A stretch of DNA of 64,000 nt from Kitasatospora sp. NBC_01250 (GTDB taxonomy: Bacteria; Actinomycetota; Actinomycetes; Streptomycetales; Streptomycetaceae), in contig NZ_CP108476.1 of the NCBI RefSeq assembly GCF_036226465.1, forward strand, positions 4,712,001 through 4,776,000, given 5' to 3'. The translations under genes and the position numbers were made by a program. The notes under the pieces are model-generated. The model did no database searches. It had not been told where the DNA came from and saw only the letters and a program-made list of their open reading frames with translations. Below, one piece after another: positions 28,946-37,189 of this stretch (positions are counted from its first letter, which is position 1; the number at the start of each line of letters is the position of its first letter).

Positions 28946-30241
28946 TCAGCCGGCGGCCTGCGCGCAGGCCGCCGCCCGGCCCAGCAGCACCGCCCGTTCG
29001 CGCTCGTTGCGGGTGAGCGCCGCCGCCCGCTCGAACTCGGCGCGGGCCTCGGCCGGGCGGCCGAGCTTGGCCAGCAGGTCGCCGCGGACGGCGGGCAGCA
29101 GGTGGTAGCCGCGCAGCGTCGGCTCATCGGTCAGCTGGTCGAGCAGCGCCAGGCCGGTGGCCGGACCGAACGCCATGCCAAGCGCCACCGCGCGGTTCAG
29201 CTCCACCACCGGGGACGGCGCCCGGTGGGCCAGCGCCTCGTACAGCGCCGCGATCCGGACCCAGTCGGTCTGCTCGGCGGTGGCCGCCCGCGCGTGGCAG
29301 GCGGCGATCGCGGCCTGCAGCGCGTACGGCCCCGGCCGGCCCGCGGCCAGCTCCTCGGCCCGCCCCAGCGCCGTCAGACCGCGGTGGATCAGCAGCTGGT
29401 CCCAGCGGCCCCGGTCCTGGTCGAGCAGCAGCACCGGCGCACCGTCCGGTCCGCTGCGCGCCGCCGAGCGGGAGGCCTGGATCTCCATCAGCGCGACCAG
29501 TCCGTGCACCTCGGGCTCGGCGGGCATCAGCGCGGCCAGCACCCGGCCCAGCCGCAGCGCGTCCTCGCAGAGACCGGGCCGCATCCAGTCGTCCCCGGCC
29601 GTCGCCGCATACCCCTCGTTGAAGATCAGGTAGATGACCTCCAGGACCGAGTCCAGCCGCCCGGCCAGCTCCGCACCGCTCGGCACCTCGAACGGCACCT
29701 CGGCCCGGGCCAGTGTCCGCTTGGCCCGCACGATCCGCTGCGCGAGGGTGGCCTCCGGGACCAGGAACGCCCGCGCGATCTCGTCCGTGGTCAGGCCGCC
29801 CAGCAGCCGCAGGGTCAGCGCCACCCGCGCCTCGGTGGCGAGCACCGGGTGGCAGGCGGTGAAGACCAGCCGCAGCAGGTCGTCCTCGATCTCCTCGGCC
29901 TGCTCGGCGAGCTGCTCGGGCCCCGGGGCCGGCCGGCCGGCCAGCTCGGGGCCGAACCGGTCGAGTTTGCCGGCCAGCCGCTGCTCGCGGCGCACCAGGT
30001 CGATCGCCCGCCGCCGCGCGGTGGTCATCAGCCAGGCACCGGGGTTGCGCGGCACGCCCTCGGCGGGCCACTGCTCCAGCGCGGCCACCAGCGCGTCCTG
30101 GGCCAGCTCCTCGGCCAGGTCCAGGTCACGGACGATCCGGGTGAGCCCCGCGATCAGCCGCGGCGACTCCATCCGCCACACGGCGGCCACCGTGCGGTGC
30201 GCCGGGTCGTCCTCGGGGTGCCGTACCTGGGTACTCGTCAC
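28946..30241 (-). CDS. ECF sigma factor with long C-terminal extension (ECF42 type)
   Basis: A 431-aa sigma factor. Region 2 (about residues 15-85) includes RLIAGLTRIVRDLDLAEELA and NPGAWLMTTARRRAIDLVRR; region 4 (about 115-175) includes TLRLLGGLTTDEIARAFLVP and TLAQRIVRAKRTL. The remaining 250 residues are a TPR-like/DUF6596 domain (for example YLIFNEGYAATAGDDW). This layout with an adjacent DGPF gene is the ECF42 group, in which the C-terminal extension, not an anti-sigma factor, controls activity. GTG 30241 follows GGGGAG. The targets usually include the DGPF gene itself. Confidence 0.92.
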   Translation of the reverse strand: MTSTQVRHPEDDPAHRTVAAVWRMESPRLIAGLTRIVRDLDLAEELAQDALVAALEQWPAEGVPRNPGAWLMTTARRRAIDLVRREQRLAGKLDRFGPELAGRPAPGPEQLAEQAEEIEDDLLRLVFTACHPVLATEARVALTLRLLGGLTTDEIARAFLVPEATLAQRIVRAKRTLARAEVPFEVPSGAELAGRLDSVLEVIYLIFNEGYAATAGDDWMRPGLCEDALRLGRVLAALMPAEPEVHGLVALMEIQASRSAARSGPDGAPVLLLDQDRGRWDQLLIHRGLTALGRAEELAAGRPGPYALQAAIAACHARAATAEQTDWVRIAALYEALAHRAPSPVVELNRAVALGMAFGPATGLALLDQLTDEPTLRGYHLLPAVRGDLLAKLGRPAEARAEFERAAALTRNERERAVLLGRAAACAQAAG

Positions 30242-30324
30242 GGCTCCCCATCAGAGCAGCGGCGGCCGGGGCGCCGCAAACCCGGCCCGCGACGCCCCGG
30301 CCCGCGATGCCCCCGCCCGGTCCG

Positions 30325-30756
30325 CTACCGCTCGGCCGCCTGCCGCTCCACCTCCTCGCGCAGCGCCTTCTCCCGCTCCACCGCGTCCGGCGGCAGCACC
30401 TCGGCGGGGAAGTCGGTGGGCTCGAAGATCTGCCGCAGCTCCAGCACCCCGCCCTCGCCGAACGGCACCCGGCTGGCCCACTGCACGGCCTCCTCGCGCG
30501 ACTTGACCTGGATCACCCAGTAGCCCGCGATCAGCTCCTTGGCCTCCGCGAACGGGCCGTCGGTCACCGTCGGCTTCCCGCCGGGCCAGGTCACCCGGAA
30601 GCCCTTCTCGCTCGGGTGCAGCCCGTCGGCGGCCAGCAGCACGCCGGCCTTCACCAGCTCCTCGTTGTACCGGCTCATCTCCGCGAACACCTCCGGCGGC
30701 GGCAGCACGCCCGCCTCGGTGTTCTCGTCGGCCCGTACCAGCATCATGTAGCGCAT
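30325..30756 (-). CDS. DGPF/YCII-related domain protein, partner of the ECF sigma factor
   Basis: A 143-aa dimeric ferredoxin-like protein of the YCII-related superfamily. It contains the eponymous TVTDGPFAEAKELIAGYWVI motif and begins MRYMMLVRAD. It is encoded 83 bp upstream of the ECF sigma gene on the same strand, the conserved ECF42 arrangement. Its biochemical role is not established. It is probably transcribed by the neighbouring sigma factor. Confidence 0.92.
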   Translation of the reverse strand: MRYMMLVRADENTEAGVLPPPEVFAEMSRYNEELVKAGVLLAADGLHPSEKGFRVTWPGGKPTVTDGPFAEAKELIAGYWVIQVKSREEAVQWASRVPFGEGGVLELRQIFEPTDFPAEVLPPDAVEREKALREEVERQAAER

Positions 30757-30781
30757 CTCGCCGGCTCCTTCTCGGTCGCCA

Positions 30782-30814
30782 CGGGTTGGGGGTCCCTCCC
30801 CCAGCCTTCACCCG
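30782..30814. terminator. G-rich hairpin in the DGPF-dnaB gap
   Basis: GGTTGGGGG-TCCCT-CCCCCAGCC, a nine-pair stem with one G-T pair, with outer GGG...CCC. Similar G/C-run hairpins are common between streptomycete genes. It may be the terminator of dnaB, now separated from it by the inserted element at 30894-31014. Confidence 0.5.
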
Positions 30815-30893
30815 TGCGTCGAACGGGAGCGCGCCGGATCGACAGCCCGGGTGAACTTTTTTCGAGAAGTCCCACAGCCGGGCAGGGCAGGGC

Positions 30894-31014
30894 CTAGGAG
30901 TCTGATGAAGATCTTGAAAACGCGCCCGGCTTGCACCAGTTCGACCTGATTGACATTTACTGGCAATCTGTCGCAAATCGGGCGGTCAGAGCAAGATCTT
31001 CAAGAGACTCCTAG
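30894..31014. mobile_element. 121-bp MITE-like element with 23-bp terminal inverted repeats, abutting the dnaB stop
   Basis: Terminal inverted repeats at 30894-30916 and 30992-31014 match at 21 of 23 positions (CTAGGAGTCTNNTGAAGATCTTG). The interior is only about 75 bp, lower in GC than its surroundings, and non-coding, so any mobility would need a transposase elsewhere. The ends are flanked by CTAG (or TA), which may be the target duplication; CTAG at the right end contains the dnaB stop TAG. The family cannot be fixed; IS5- or IS630-type targets (YTAR or TA) fit. Confidence 0.72.
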
Positions 31015-32597
31015 TCGCGCGTCATGTCCACGAAGCGCGAGTAGTGGCCCTGGAACGCCACCGTGATGGTCGCCGTCGGGCCGTTTCGGTGCTTGGCCAC
31101 GATCAGGTCGGCCTCGCCCGCGCGGGGGGACTCCTTCTCGTAGGCGTCCTCGCGGTGGAGCAGGATGACCATGTCGGCGTCCTGCTCGATCGAGCCCGAC
31201 TCACGCAGGTCGGAGACCATCGGCTTCTTGTCGGTGCGCTGCTCGGGACCACGGTTCAGCTGGGACAGCGCGATCACCGGGACCTCCAGCTCCTTCGCCA
31301 GCAGCTTCAGGTTTCGCGACATGTCGGAGACCTCCTGCTGGCGGCTCTCGGCCCGCCGCGAGCCGCCGGACTGCATCAGCTGGAGGTAGTCGATGACCAC
31401 CAGCTTGAGGTCCTGCCGCTGCTTCAGCCGCCGGCACTTGGCGCGGATCTCCATCATCGACAGGTTCGGCGAGTCGTCGATGTAGAGCGGCGCGGCGGTG
31501 ACGTCGGGCATCCGCCGGGCCACCCGGGTCCAGTCGTCGTCGGTCATGTTGCCCGAGCGCATGTGGTGCAGCGCCACCCGCGCCTCGGCCGACAGCAGAC
31601 GCATGGCGATCTCGTTGCGCCCCATTTCGAGCGAGAAGATCACGCTCGGCAGCCCGTTGGTGATCGAACAGGCCCGCGAGAAGTCCAGCGCCAGGGTCGA
31701 CTTGCCCATCGCGGGACGGGCCGCGATGACGATCATCTGACCGGGGTGCAGGCCGTTGGTGAGCGCGTCGAGGTCGGCGAAGCCGGTCGGGACGCCGGAC
31801 ATCTGGCCCTGCCGGGAGCCGATCGCCTCGATCTCGTCGAGCGCGCCCTCCATGATGTCGGCGAGCGGGGCGTAGTCCTCGCTGGTGCGCTGCTCGGTGA
31901 CGGCGTAGATCTCGGCCTGGGCGGCGTTGACGATCTCGTCCACGTCGCCCTCGGCGGCGTAGCCCATGCCGGCGATCCGGGTGCCGGCCTCCACCAGGCG
32001 GCGCAGCACGGCGCGCTCGTGGACGATCTCCGCGTAGTACTCGGCGTTGGCGGCGGTGGGGACGGAGTTGACCAGGGTGTGCAGGTAGCCGGGGCCGCCG
32101 ACCCGGGTGAGCTCGCCGCGCTTGGTCAGCTCGCTGGCCACCGTGATCGGGTCGGCCGGCTCGCCGCGGGCGTAGAGGTCGAGGATCGCGCTGTGGATCA
32201 GCTCGTGGGCCGGGCGGTAGTAGTCGATCGGCTTCAGGACCTCGACCACGTCCGCGATGGCGTCCTTGGAGAGCAGCATGCCGCCGAGGACCGACTGCTC
32301 GGCCGGGATGTCCTGCGGCGGGACCCGCTCGAAGCCCTCCACGGCGCCGTCCCGGCCGGCCTCGCGGTCGCCGTCCTTGTCGCGCTTGCGGAAGTCCTTG
32401 CGGAACTCGCCCTTACCGCCGCCCGCCGCCTCCTTGCCGCGGCCGCGGGAGACCGGCAGGCGGTCGCCGGGGCTGTCGGGGAACCCGTCGCCGGAGCCAC
32501 CGGGTGCGAACGAGGGTCCGAAGGCGTCGTCGGACGGCTGCCAGTCGTCCTCCGGGGGCGGCGGTACGTCGTGGTCGTCGTACTGGGGGCCGGTCAC
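31011..32597 (-). CDS. dnaB: Replicative DNA helicase DnaB
   Basis: A 528-aa DnaB helicase. After a disordered Asp/Pro/Gly-rich N-terminus (about residues 1-105), the N-domain starts at VPPQDIPAEQSVLGGMLL. The RecA-like domain has Walker A ARPAMGKST (about residue 296), Walker B LVVIDYLQLM, and the C-terminal REDAYEKESPRAGEADLI, as in all DnaB. No intein. It unwinds DNA at the replication fork as a hexamer. GTG 32597 is preceded by GGGGAA; the long N-terminus is usual in streptomycetes. The stop codon lies on the end of a MITE-like element. It is divergent from the MATE gene; the shared upstream region holds DnaA boxes. Confidence 0.96.
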   Translation of the reverse strand: MTGPQYDDHDVPPPPEDDWQPSDDAFGPSFAPGGSGDGFPDSPGDRLPVSRGRGKEAAGGGKGEFRKDFRKRDKDGDREAGRDGAVEGFERVPPQDIPAEQSVLGGMLLSKDAIADVVEVLKPIDYYRPAHELIHSAILDLYARGEPADPITVASELTKRGELTRVGGPGYLHTLVNSVPTAANAEYYAEIVHERAVLRRLVEAGTRIAGMGYAAEGDVDEIVNAAQAEIYAVTEQRTSEDYAPLADIMEGALDEIEAIGSRQGQMSGVPTGFADLDALTNGLHPGQMIVIAARPAMGKSTLALDFSRACSITNGLPSVIFSLEMGRNEIAMRLLSAEARVALHHMRSGNMTDDDWTRVARRMPDVTAAPLYIDDSPNLSMMEIRAKCRRLKQRQDLKLVVIDYLQLMQSGGSRRAESRQQEVSDMSRNLKLLAKELEVPVIALSQLNRGPEQRTDKKPMVSDLRESGSIEQDADMVILLHREDAYEKESPRAGEADLIVAKHRNGPTATITVAFQGHYSRFVDMTRD

Positions 32598-32788
32598 GCG
32601 TGTTCCCCGTTCAGCAAGCGGTGCGAGTGTGGTGCGAAGGTGCGGTGGCCTGGTCGGGCGGACGCGGACACGGTCCGGGCCACCTCCTTCATACGCCACG
32701 CGGCCGACGGAACGGCTGCCCGGGTCGGGGCACGGCGCGTCGGATGAGCGACCACGCTAAGGGGCGATCGGGCCTCGGACCAACACGG

Positions 32789-32877
32789 TTATCCACAGGG
32801 GGTGTGGATGGATGGCCCATCACTGTGGACAACTGCCCGAAACCTGTGCACAAGCATGTGGAAGGTCCTGTGGATAA
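32789..32877. promoter_or_regulatory. Cluster of four DnaA boxes upstream of dnaB
   Basis: Within the 428-bp gap between dnaB and the MATE gene: TTATCCACA at 32789-32797, TGTGGACAA (minus-strand TTGTCCACA, the streptomycete consensus) at 32824-32832, TGTGCACAA at 32845-32853, and TGTGGATAA at 32869-32877. Weaker matches lie at 32803 and 32855. Four boxes in 89 bp are far above chance in DNA of this GC content. There is no dnaA/dnaN and no oriC-like array of about 19 boxes, so a DnaA-controlled promoter or titration site is more likely than an origin. The rest of the gap holds only the MATE promoter. Confidence 0.8.
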
Positions 32878-32989
32878 CCACACGATCGGCCTGGTGTCAA
32901 CTCGCTGACCTGCGAGGAGTCTTTCCACCGGCTGTGCATGAGAAATACTTCACACAGCCCGGACGGCCTCTCGTAATGGCCGTAGCTGC

Positions 32990-33019
32990 TTGTGCTACTT
33001 ACTAACGGTTGGCTACCGT
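32990..33019 (+). promoter_or_regulatory. Candidate promoter of the MATE gene, leaderless start
   Basis: TTGTGC (32990-32995), 18-bp spacer, TACCGT (33014-33019). The predicted start of transcription falls at about 33026, which is the ATG itself, and no ribosome site precedes that ATG. This fits a leaderless message. Confidence 0.5.
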
Positions 33020-33025
33020 GTCCGC

Positions 33026-34393
33026 ATGACCGGTGGCCCCACGACCGCGCCCGCCCCCGAGGCCCCCAAGGCCGCGCGGGCCGACCGCCGCCGCCACGAC
33101 CGCGAGATCCTGGCGCTGGCGGTGCCCGCCTTCGGCGCGCTGGTCGCCGAGCCGCTCTTCCTGCTCGGCGACTCGGCGATCGTCGGCCACCTCGGCACCG
33201 CCCAGCTGGCCGGCCTCGGCGTGGCCGGCGCCGCGCTCACCACGCTCACCGGGGTCTTCGTCTTCCTCGCCTACGCCACCACCGCCGCCGTCGCCCGCCG
33301 GATCGGCGCCGGGGACCGCAGGGCGGCCGTCCAGCAGGGCATCGACGGCATCTGGCTGGCCCTGCTGCTCGCGGTGCCCGTCGCACTGCTCGCACTCGCC
33401 CTGGCCCCGCAGCTGGCCCGGCTGCTCGGCGCCTCCGCCACCGCCGCGCCGTACGCGGTCACCTATCTGCGGATCAGCACGCTGGGCATCCCGGCGATGC
33501 TGATGGTGCTGGCCGCCACCGGGGTGCTGCGCGGGCTGCAGGACACCCGGACACCGCTGCTGGTGGCCGTCGGCGGCTTCGCCGCCAACCTCTGCCTCAA
33601 CCTCACCCTGGTCTACGGCGCCGGCCTCGGGGTGGCCGGCTCGGCCTGGGGCACGGTGCTGGCGCAGAACGCGATGGCGGCCGTCTACCTGGCCGTGGTG
33701 GTCCGCGGCGCCCGCCGCGAGGGCGCTGTGCTGCGCCCCGACGCGGCCGGCATCCGGGCCTGCGCCCGGGCCGGCGGGCCGCTGATGATCCGCACCCTGA
33801 GCCTGCGGGCGGTGCTGCTGCTGGCCACCGCGGTGGCGGCGCGACTGGGCGACCGGGAGCTGGCGGCCCACCAGATAGCGATGGCGCTGTGGAGCTTCCT
33901 CGCCTACGCGCTGGACGCGATCGCGATCGCCGGGCAGGCGACAATCGGCCGCTACCTGGGGGCCGGCGACCGCGCGGGAGCCAGGGCCCAGGCCCGGCGG
34001 ATGGTCGAGTGGGGGCTGGCCGCCGGTGTGCTGCTCGGCGTGCTGGTGGTGGCAGCCCGGCCGCTGTACGTCCCGCTCTTCAGCGCCGATCCCGGCGTGA
34101 AGTCCCAGCTGGCCGCCGTGCTGCTGCTGGTCGCACTGACCCAGCCGGCCTCGGGTCCGGTCTTCGTGCTGGACGGGGTGCTGACCGGCGCGGGCGACGG
34201 CGGCTACCTGGCCTGGGCGATGCTGGGCACCCTGGCCGCCTTCGCACCGGCGGCCCTGGCCGCGCTGCACCTGGGCTGGGGCCTGGCCGGGCTCTGGTGG
34301 GCGCTGAACCTCTTCATCCTGGTCCGCTGCGCGTTCCTGGTCGCCCGGCTGCGCACCGGCCGCTGGCTGGTCACCGGCGCCGTCCGGGCCTGA
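33026..34393 (+). CDS. MATE-family exporter (DinF-like)
   Basis: A 455-aa integral membrane protein with about 12 helices in two related halves: LALAVPAFGALVAEPLFLLGDSAIVGHLG in the first and LRAVLLLATAVAARLGDRELAAHQIAM in the second match the DinF branch of MATE transporters. These export drugs or metabolites using Na+ or H+ gradients. The start at ATG 33026 lacks a Shine-Dalgarno and appears leaderless. It sits between dnaB and rplI, facing away from dnaB, a position kept in other streptomycetes. Confidence 0.92.
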   Translation: MTGGPTTAPAPEAPKAARADRRRHDREILALAVPAFGALVAEPLFLLGDSAIVGHLGTAQLAGLGVAGAALTTLTGVFVFLAYATTAAVARRIGAGDRRAAVQQGIDGIWLALLLAVPVALLALALAPQLARLLGASATAAPYAVTYLRISTLGIPAMLMVLAATGVLRGLQDTRTPLLVAVGGFAANLCLNLTLVYGAGLGVAGSAWGTVLAQNAMAAVYLAVVVRGARREGAVLRPDAAGIRACARAGGPLMIRTLSLRAVLLLATAVAARLGDRELAAHQIAMALWSFLAYALDAIAIAGQATIGRYLGAGDRAGARAQARRMVEWGLAAGVLLGVLVVAARPLYVPLFSADPGVKSQLAAVLLLVALTQPASGPVFVLDGVLTGAGDGGYLAWAMLGTLAAFAPAALAALHLGWGLAGLWWALNLFILVRCAFLVARLRTGRWLVTGAVRA

Positions 34394-34461
34394 CCCACCG
34401 CCGCCCTGACCCGCCGCCGCCCCGAGCCGCCGCACGAGCCCGACGACCAACCGCACAAAAG

Positions 34462-34504
34462 CCGGCGGGCCGGCCCTCCCGCGTGGGGAGGACCGGCCCG
34501 CCGG
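34462..34504. terminator. Bidirectional terminator between the MATE gene and rplI
   Basis: CCGGCGGGCCGG-CCCTCCC, loop GCGT, then the complementary arm (one unpaired base). It lies in the convergent gap of 133 bp and can serve both genes. Confidence 0.9.
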
Positions 34505-34526
34505 TCGTGCGTTACCGCGACCTGTG

Positions 34527-34973
34527 TCAGGCAGCGACGACGGCGACGTCGAGGTTGGCCTGGACGTCGGCGTGCAGCTTGACGGTCACCTTGTGGGTGC
34601 CCACGGTCTTGATCGGCGAGGCGATCGAGACGGCGCGCTTGTCCACCACCGGGCCGCCGGCGGCCTTGACGGCCTCGACGACGTCGGCCTGGGTGACCGA
34701 GCCGAACAGGCGGCCGGCCTCGCCGGAGCGAACGGCCAGCTTGACCTGCAGGCCCTCGAGCTTGCCCTTGAACTCGTTGGCAGCCTCGAGGGTCTGGATC
34801 TCGTGCACCTTGCGGGCACGACGGATCGCGTCGACGTCCTTCTGGCCACCCTTGGTCCAGCGGATGGCAAAGCCACGCGGGACCAGGTAGTTGCGGGCGT
34901 AGCCGTCCTTGACCTCGACGACCTCGCCGGCGCCGCCGAGACCCGGCACCTCGTGAGTGAGGATGATCTTCAT
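34527..34973 (-). CDS. rplI: 50S ribosomal protein L9
   Basis: A 148-aa L9: [30 protein letters not shown] is the invariant N-terminal domain (globular RNA-binding), followed by the long connecting helix and the C-terminal domain ending in the [13 protein letters not shown] strand. Last gene of the rpsF-ssb-rpsR-rplI operon; 17 bp separate it from rpsR. It binds 23S rRNA near the L1 stalk. Confidence 0.97.
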   Translation of the reverse strand: MKIILTHEVPGLGGAGEVVEVKDGYARNYLVPRGFAIRWTKGGQKDVDAIRRARKVHEIQTLEAANEFKGKLEGLQVKLAVRSGEAGRLFGSVTQADVVEAVKAAGGPVVDKRAVSIASPIKTVGTHKVTVKLHADVQANLDVAVVAA

Positions 34974-34990
34974 TACTTGGTCACCCTCTC

Positions 34991-35227
34991 TTAGCGCGCG
35001 GTGCTGGTGTAGGGCAGCAGCGCCATCTCACGGCTGTTCTTCACGGCCGTGGCGACGTCACGCTGGTGCTGGGTGCAGTTGCCGGTGACCCGGCGGGCAC
35101 GGATCTTTCCGCGGTCGGAGATGAACTTCCGCAGCAGGTTCGTGTCCTTGTAGTCAACGTAGTTGACCTTGTCCTTGCAGAAGACGCAAACCTTCTTCTT
35201 AGGCTTGCGAGCAGGCGGCTTCGCCAT
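34991..35227 (-). CDS. rpsR: 30S ribosomal protein S18, zinc-type (C+)
   Basis: A 78-aa S18. [11 protein letters not shown] supplies CxxC and NCTQHQRD supplies a third Cys and a His, so this is the zinc-binding (C+) form. Streptomycetes often keep a Zur-controlled zinc-free copy elsewhere. ATG 35227 has GGAG upstream; an ATG four codons earlier is less likely. S18 pairs with S6 on the 30S platform, and both are encoded in this operon. Confidence 0.97.
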   Translation of the reverse strand: MAKPPARKPKKKVCVFCKDKVNYVDYKDTNLLRKFISDRGKIRARRVTGNCTQHQRDVATAVKNSREMALLPYTSTAR

Positions 35228-35305
35228 GGTGTGCTCCAAATGGGATCACGATCCGGAACCACCCGATGGGGGTGGTGTCCCGGGTCGCACGAAATCTGTC
35301 AGCTC

Positions 35306-35917
35306 TTAGAACGGGGGCTCTTCCGAGTAGCCGCCACCGGACGGGGCACCCCAGCCGCCGCCACCCTGGTTTCCACCAGCGGGCGGGCTGGACGCCCACG
35401 GGTCGTCAGCGGGACCGGACTGGCCGCCGCCGGAGGCGTTGCCGCCCCAGCCGCCGCCACTCTGCTGGCCGCCACCGCCGCCCCAGTTGCCCTGGCCGCC
35501 ACCCTGCTGGCCGCCACCAAAGCCGCCGCCGCCACCGCCCGGCGCACCGGACCGGTTGGCCCGGGTCACCTTGGCGGTCGCCGAGCGCAGGCTCGGGCCG
35601 ACCTCGTCGACCTCGACCTCGAAGACCGTCCGCTTCTCGCCTTCCTTGGTCTCGTAAGACCGCTGGCGCAGTCGGCCCTGCACGATCACGCGCATGCCGC
35701 GCTGCAGCGACTCGGCCACGTTCTCCGCCGGCTGACGCCAGACGTTGCACGTGAGGAAGAGGCTCTCGCCGTCCTTCCACTCGTTCGTCTGACGGTCAAA
35801 GGTGCGGGGGGTGGACGCGATGCGGAACTTCGCGACCGCCGCACCCGAGGGGGTGAAACGCAGCTCGGGGTCGTCGACGAGATTGCCGACGAGGGTGATG
35901 ACGGTCTCGCCTGCCAT
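35306..35917 (-). CDS. ssb: Single-stranded DNA-binding protein SSB
   Basis: A 203-aa SSB. The OB fold covers residues 1-115 ([20 protein letters not shown] and VTRANRSG at its end). A Gly/Gln-rich linker follows, and the acidic tip ends SEEPPF, which recruits partner proteins. It binds single-stranded DNA as a tetramer during replication and repair. In the operon it lies between rpsF and rpsR; a parS site lies just before it. Confidence 0.97.
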   Translation of the reverse strand: MAGETVITLVGNLVDDPELRFTPSGAAVAKFRIASTPRTFDRQTNEWKDGESLFLTCNVWRQPAENVAESLQRGMRVIVQGRLRQRSYETKEGEKRTVFEVEVDEVGPSLRSATAKVTRANRSGAPGGGGGGFGGGQQGGGQGNWGGGGGQQSGGGWGGNASGGGQSGPADDPWASSPPAGGNQGGGGWGAPSGGGYSEEPPF

Positions 35918-35953
35918 GGTGTGCTGACCTCTCGGGAGGAGGAGTTCCGTTCA

Positions 35954-35975
35954 GCGATGTTTCACGTGAAACATC
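35954..35975. other. parS: parS site 1, in the rpsF-ssb gap
   Basis: CGATGTTTCACGTGAAACATCG, 22-bp perfect palindrome; the 16-mer core TGTTTCACGTGAAACA is at 35957-35972. It matches the ParB loading site of actinobacteria. It sits inside the ribosomal-protein operon, between rpsF and ssb. Confidence 0.95.
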
Positions 35976-36018
35976 GGACATGAGCCGTCCGGGACTCAAC
36001 AGGAGTCCCAGCGGTGGC

Positions 36019-36309
36019 TCAGTGGGTGTCCGGGCGCAGGACCTTGGTCCGCAGAACCGACTCGCTCAGGGACATCTGGCGGTCGAGCTCCTTGACGACC
36101 TCAGGCGTGGCCTTGAGGTCGATGACCGAGTAGATGCCCTCGGGCTGCTTCTTGATCTCGTACGCCAGGCGGCGACGACCCCAGGTGTCGATCTTCTCAA
36201 CGGTGCCACCGCCGGTGCGGACGACGTTGAGGAAGTTCTCGATCAGGGGGGAGACAGCGCGCTCCTCGACCGAGGGGTCGAGGATGACCATCACCTCGTA
36301 GTGACGCAT
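36019..36309 (-). CDS. rpsF: 30S ribosomal protein S6
   Basis: A 96-aa S6: [19 protein letters not shown] and [20 protein letters not shown] are family signatures. ATG 36309 follows AAAGGAGGTG, a perfect ribosome site. First gene of the rpsF-ssb-rpsR-rplI operon. The leader upstream has several hairpins that may serve in S6-S18 autoregulation. Confidence 0.97.
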   Translation of the reverse strand: MRHYEVMVILDPSVEERAVSPLIENFLNVVRTGGGTVEKIDTWGRRRLAYEIKKQPEGIYSVIDLKATPEVVKELDRQMSLSESVLRTKVLRPDTH

Positions 36310-36440
36310 GGGTAAACCCACCTCCTTTGGACTCAGCGGCCACGGTCTCTCCGTGGCAGGAGGGTTGTACGGCGTCGGCACTGGAGCGCTGCCGACCGCG
36401 GACCACCGTGGTTCGGAACCACGCTAGCCACCGGGTCGGA
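36310..36440 (-). promoter_or_regulatory. Structured leader of the rpsF operon
   Basis: On the transcribed strand the leader can form three hairpins: CGTGGTTC-GAACCACG-type (36407-36423), GTCGGCA/TGCCGAC (36374-36396) and CCACGG/CCGTGG just before the ribosome site. In many bacteria the S6-S18 complex binds a hairpin in the rpsF leader to repress the operon. I cannot confirm the CCG-loop motif here. The 339-bp gap otherwise holds only the promoters of rpsF and of the small membrane-protein gene. Confidence 0.4.
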
Positions 36441-36648
36441 CAGTGGGCCCCCACCAGGCCGGCAGGGGCCGAAACGGCCAGCCGGCGGACATGGGAGGGC
36501 ACAGATACACCAGTGCAGATCGCTCAGCCTACCCGCACCCATCCGGCCGAACAAAACACTCATGGATTGCCGTCGGGTCTCAAGCGGCGCAATCTGGGCA
36601 GAACGGGTACACACACGCAGCGCTCGCCCTCCGCAGGAGGTGGGTTCC

Positions 36649-36954
36649 ATGGCACAGACCATCCGCCGATTCCCCGCGTTCACCCTCAACACCGACGGCC
36701 ACACGCACCCCCGGGAGAACACCCTGGTGGGGCTGACCGTGATCTTCGGCCTGGTGGCCTTCATCACCTCGTTCTGGCACGGCCTCAACATGCTGACCTC
36801 CTGGACGGGGCTGGGCGGCATCGTCACCGGCCTGTGGGGCCAGTTCATCTCCGTCACCACCTCCGAGCGCTTCGTCCTGGTGATCGCACTGGCCGCCTCG
36901 GCGTTCGGCTTCGGCATCGCCCTCGCCCACGGCGGCCTCTTCGGCGGCGTGTAG
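36649..36954 (+). CDS. Small membrane protein of unknown function
   Basis: A 101-aa protein with about three hydrophobic helices (LVGLTVIFGLVAFITSFWHG, GGIVTGLWGQFISVTT, FVLVIALAASAFGFGIALA). The N-terminus is soluble with His/Thr residues. ATG 36649 follows GCAGGAGGTGG. Homologues occupy this position between rpsF and femX in streptomycetes, so it is a conserved but uncharacterised gene. A terminator hairpin at 37013-37039 follows. Confidence 0.85.
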   Translation: MAQTIRRFPAFTLNTDGHTHPRENTLVGLTVIFGLVAFITSFWHGLNMLTSWTGLGGIVTGLWGQFISVTTSERFVLVIALAASAFGFGIALAHGGLFGGV

Positions 36955-37012
36955 CGGCCGGCCCCGGAAGGGCCTCGCACGGTCGGCCACCCGCCCGCGC
37001 ACCGCGCTCAGG

Positions 37013-37039
37013 ACGGCGCTCTCCCCCGGAGGGCGCCGT
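37013..37039 (+). terminator. Terminator hairpin after the small membrane protein
   Basis: ACGGCGC-TCTCC, loop CCC, GGAGG-GCGCCGT: 12-bp stem with one T-G pair, about 60 bp past the stop. Consistent with termination before femX. Confidence 0.7.
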
Positions 37040-37189
37040 TCGCCACGTTCCGCACCCGGTCGCCCGGTTGGCCCTATGGTTCCGTCAGCACGCCGCGCGC
37101 GACCCGCCCGAAACGGAGCAGAAACGGACCATTCGGGCGATAGGGTCACAGAGCAGAGGTCCGTCATCACTCCAAGGAGCATCCCGAGC

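Noticed and set aside
28952-28973. 22-bp perfect palindrome as a terminator
   Set aside because: It lies inside the last codons of the ECF sigma gene. It may contribute to folding of the message end but cannot be told from coding GC symmetry.
32789-32877. Chromosomal origin (oriC)
   Set aside because: Only four DnaA boxes, no dnaA-dnaN flanks; parAB at the right edge places oriC outside the window.
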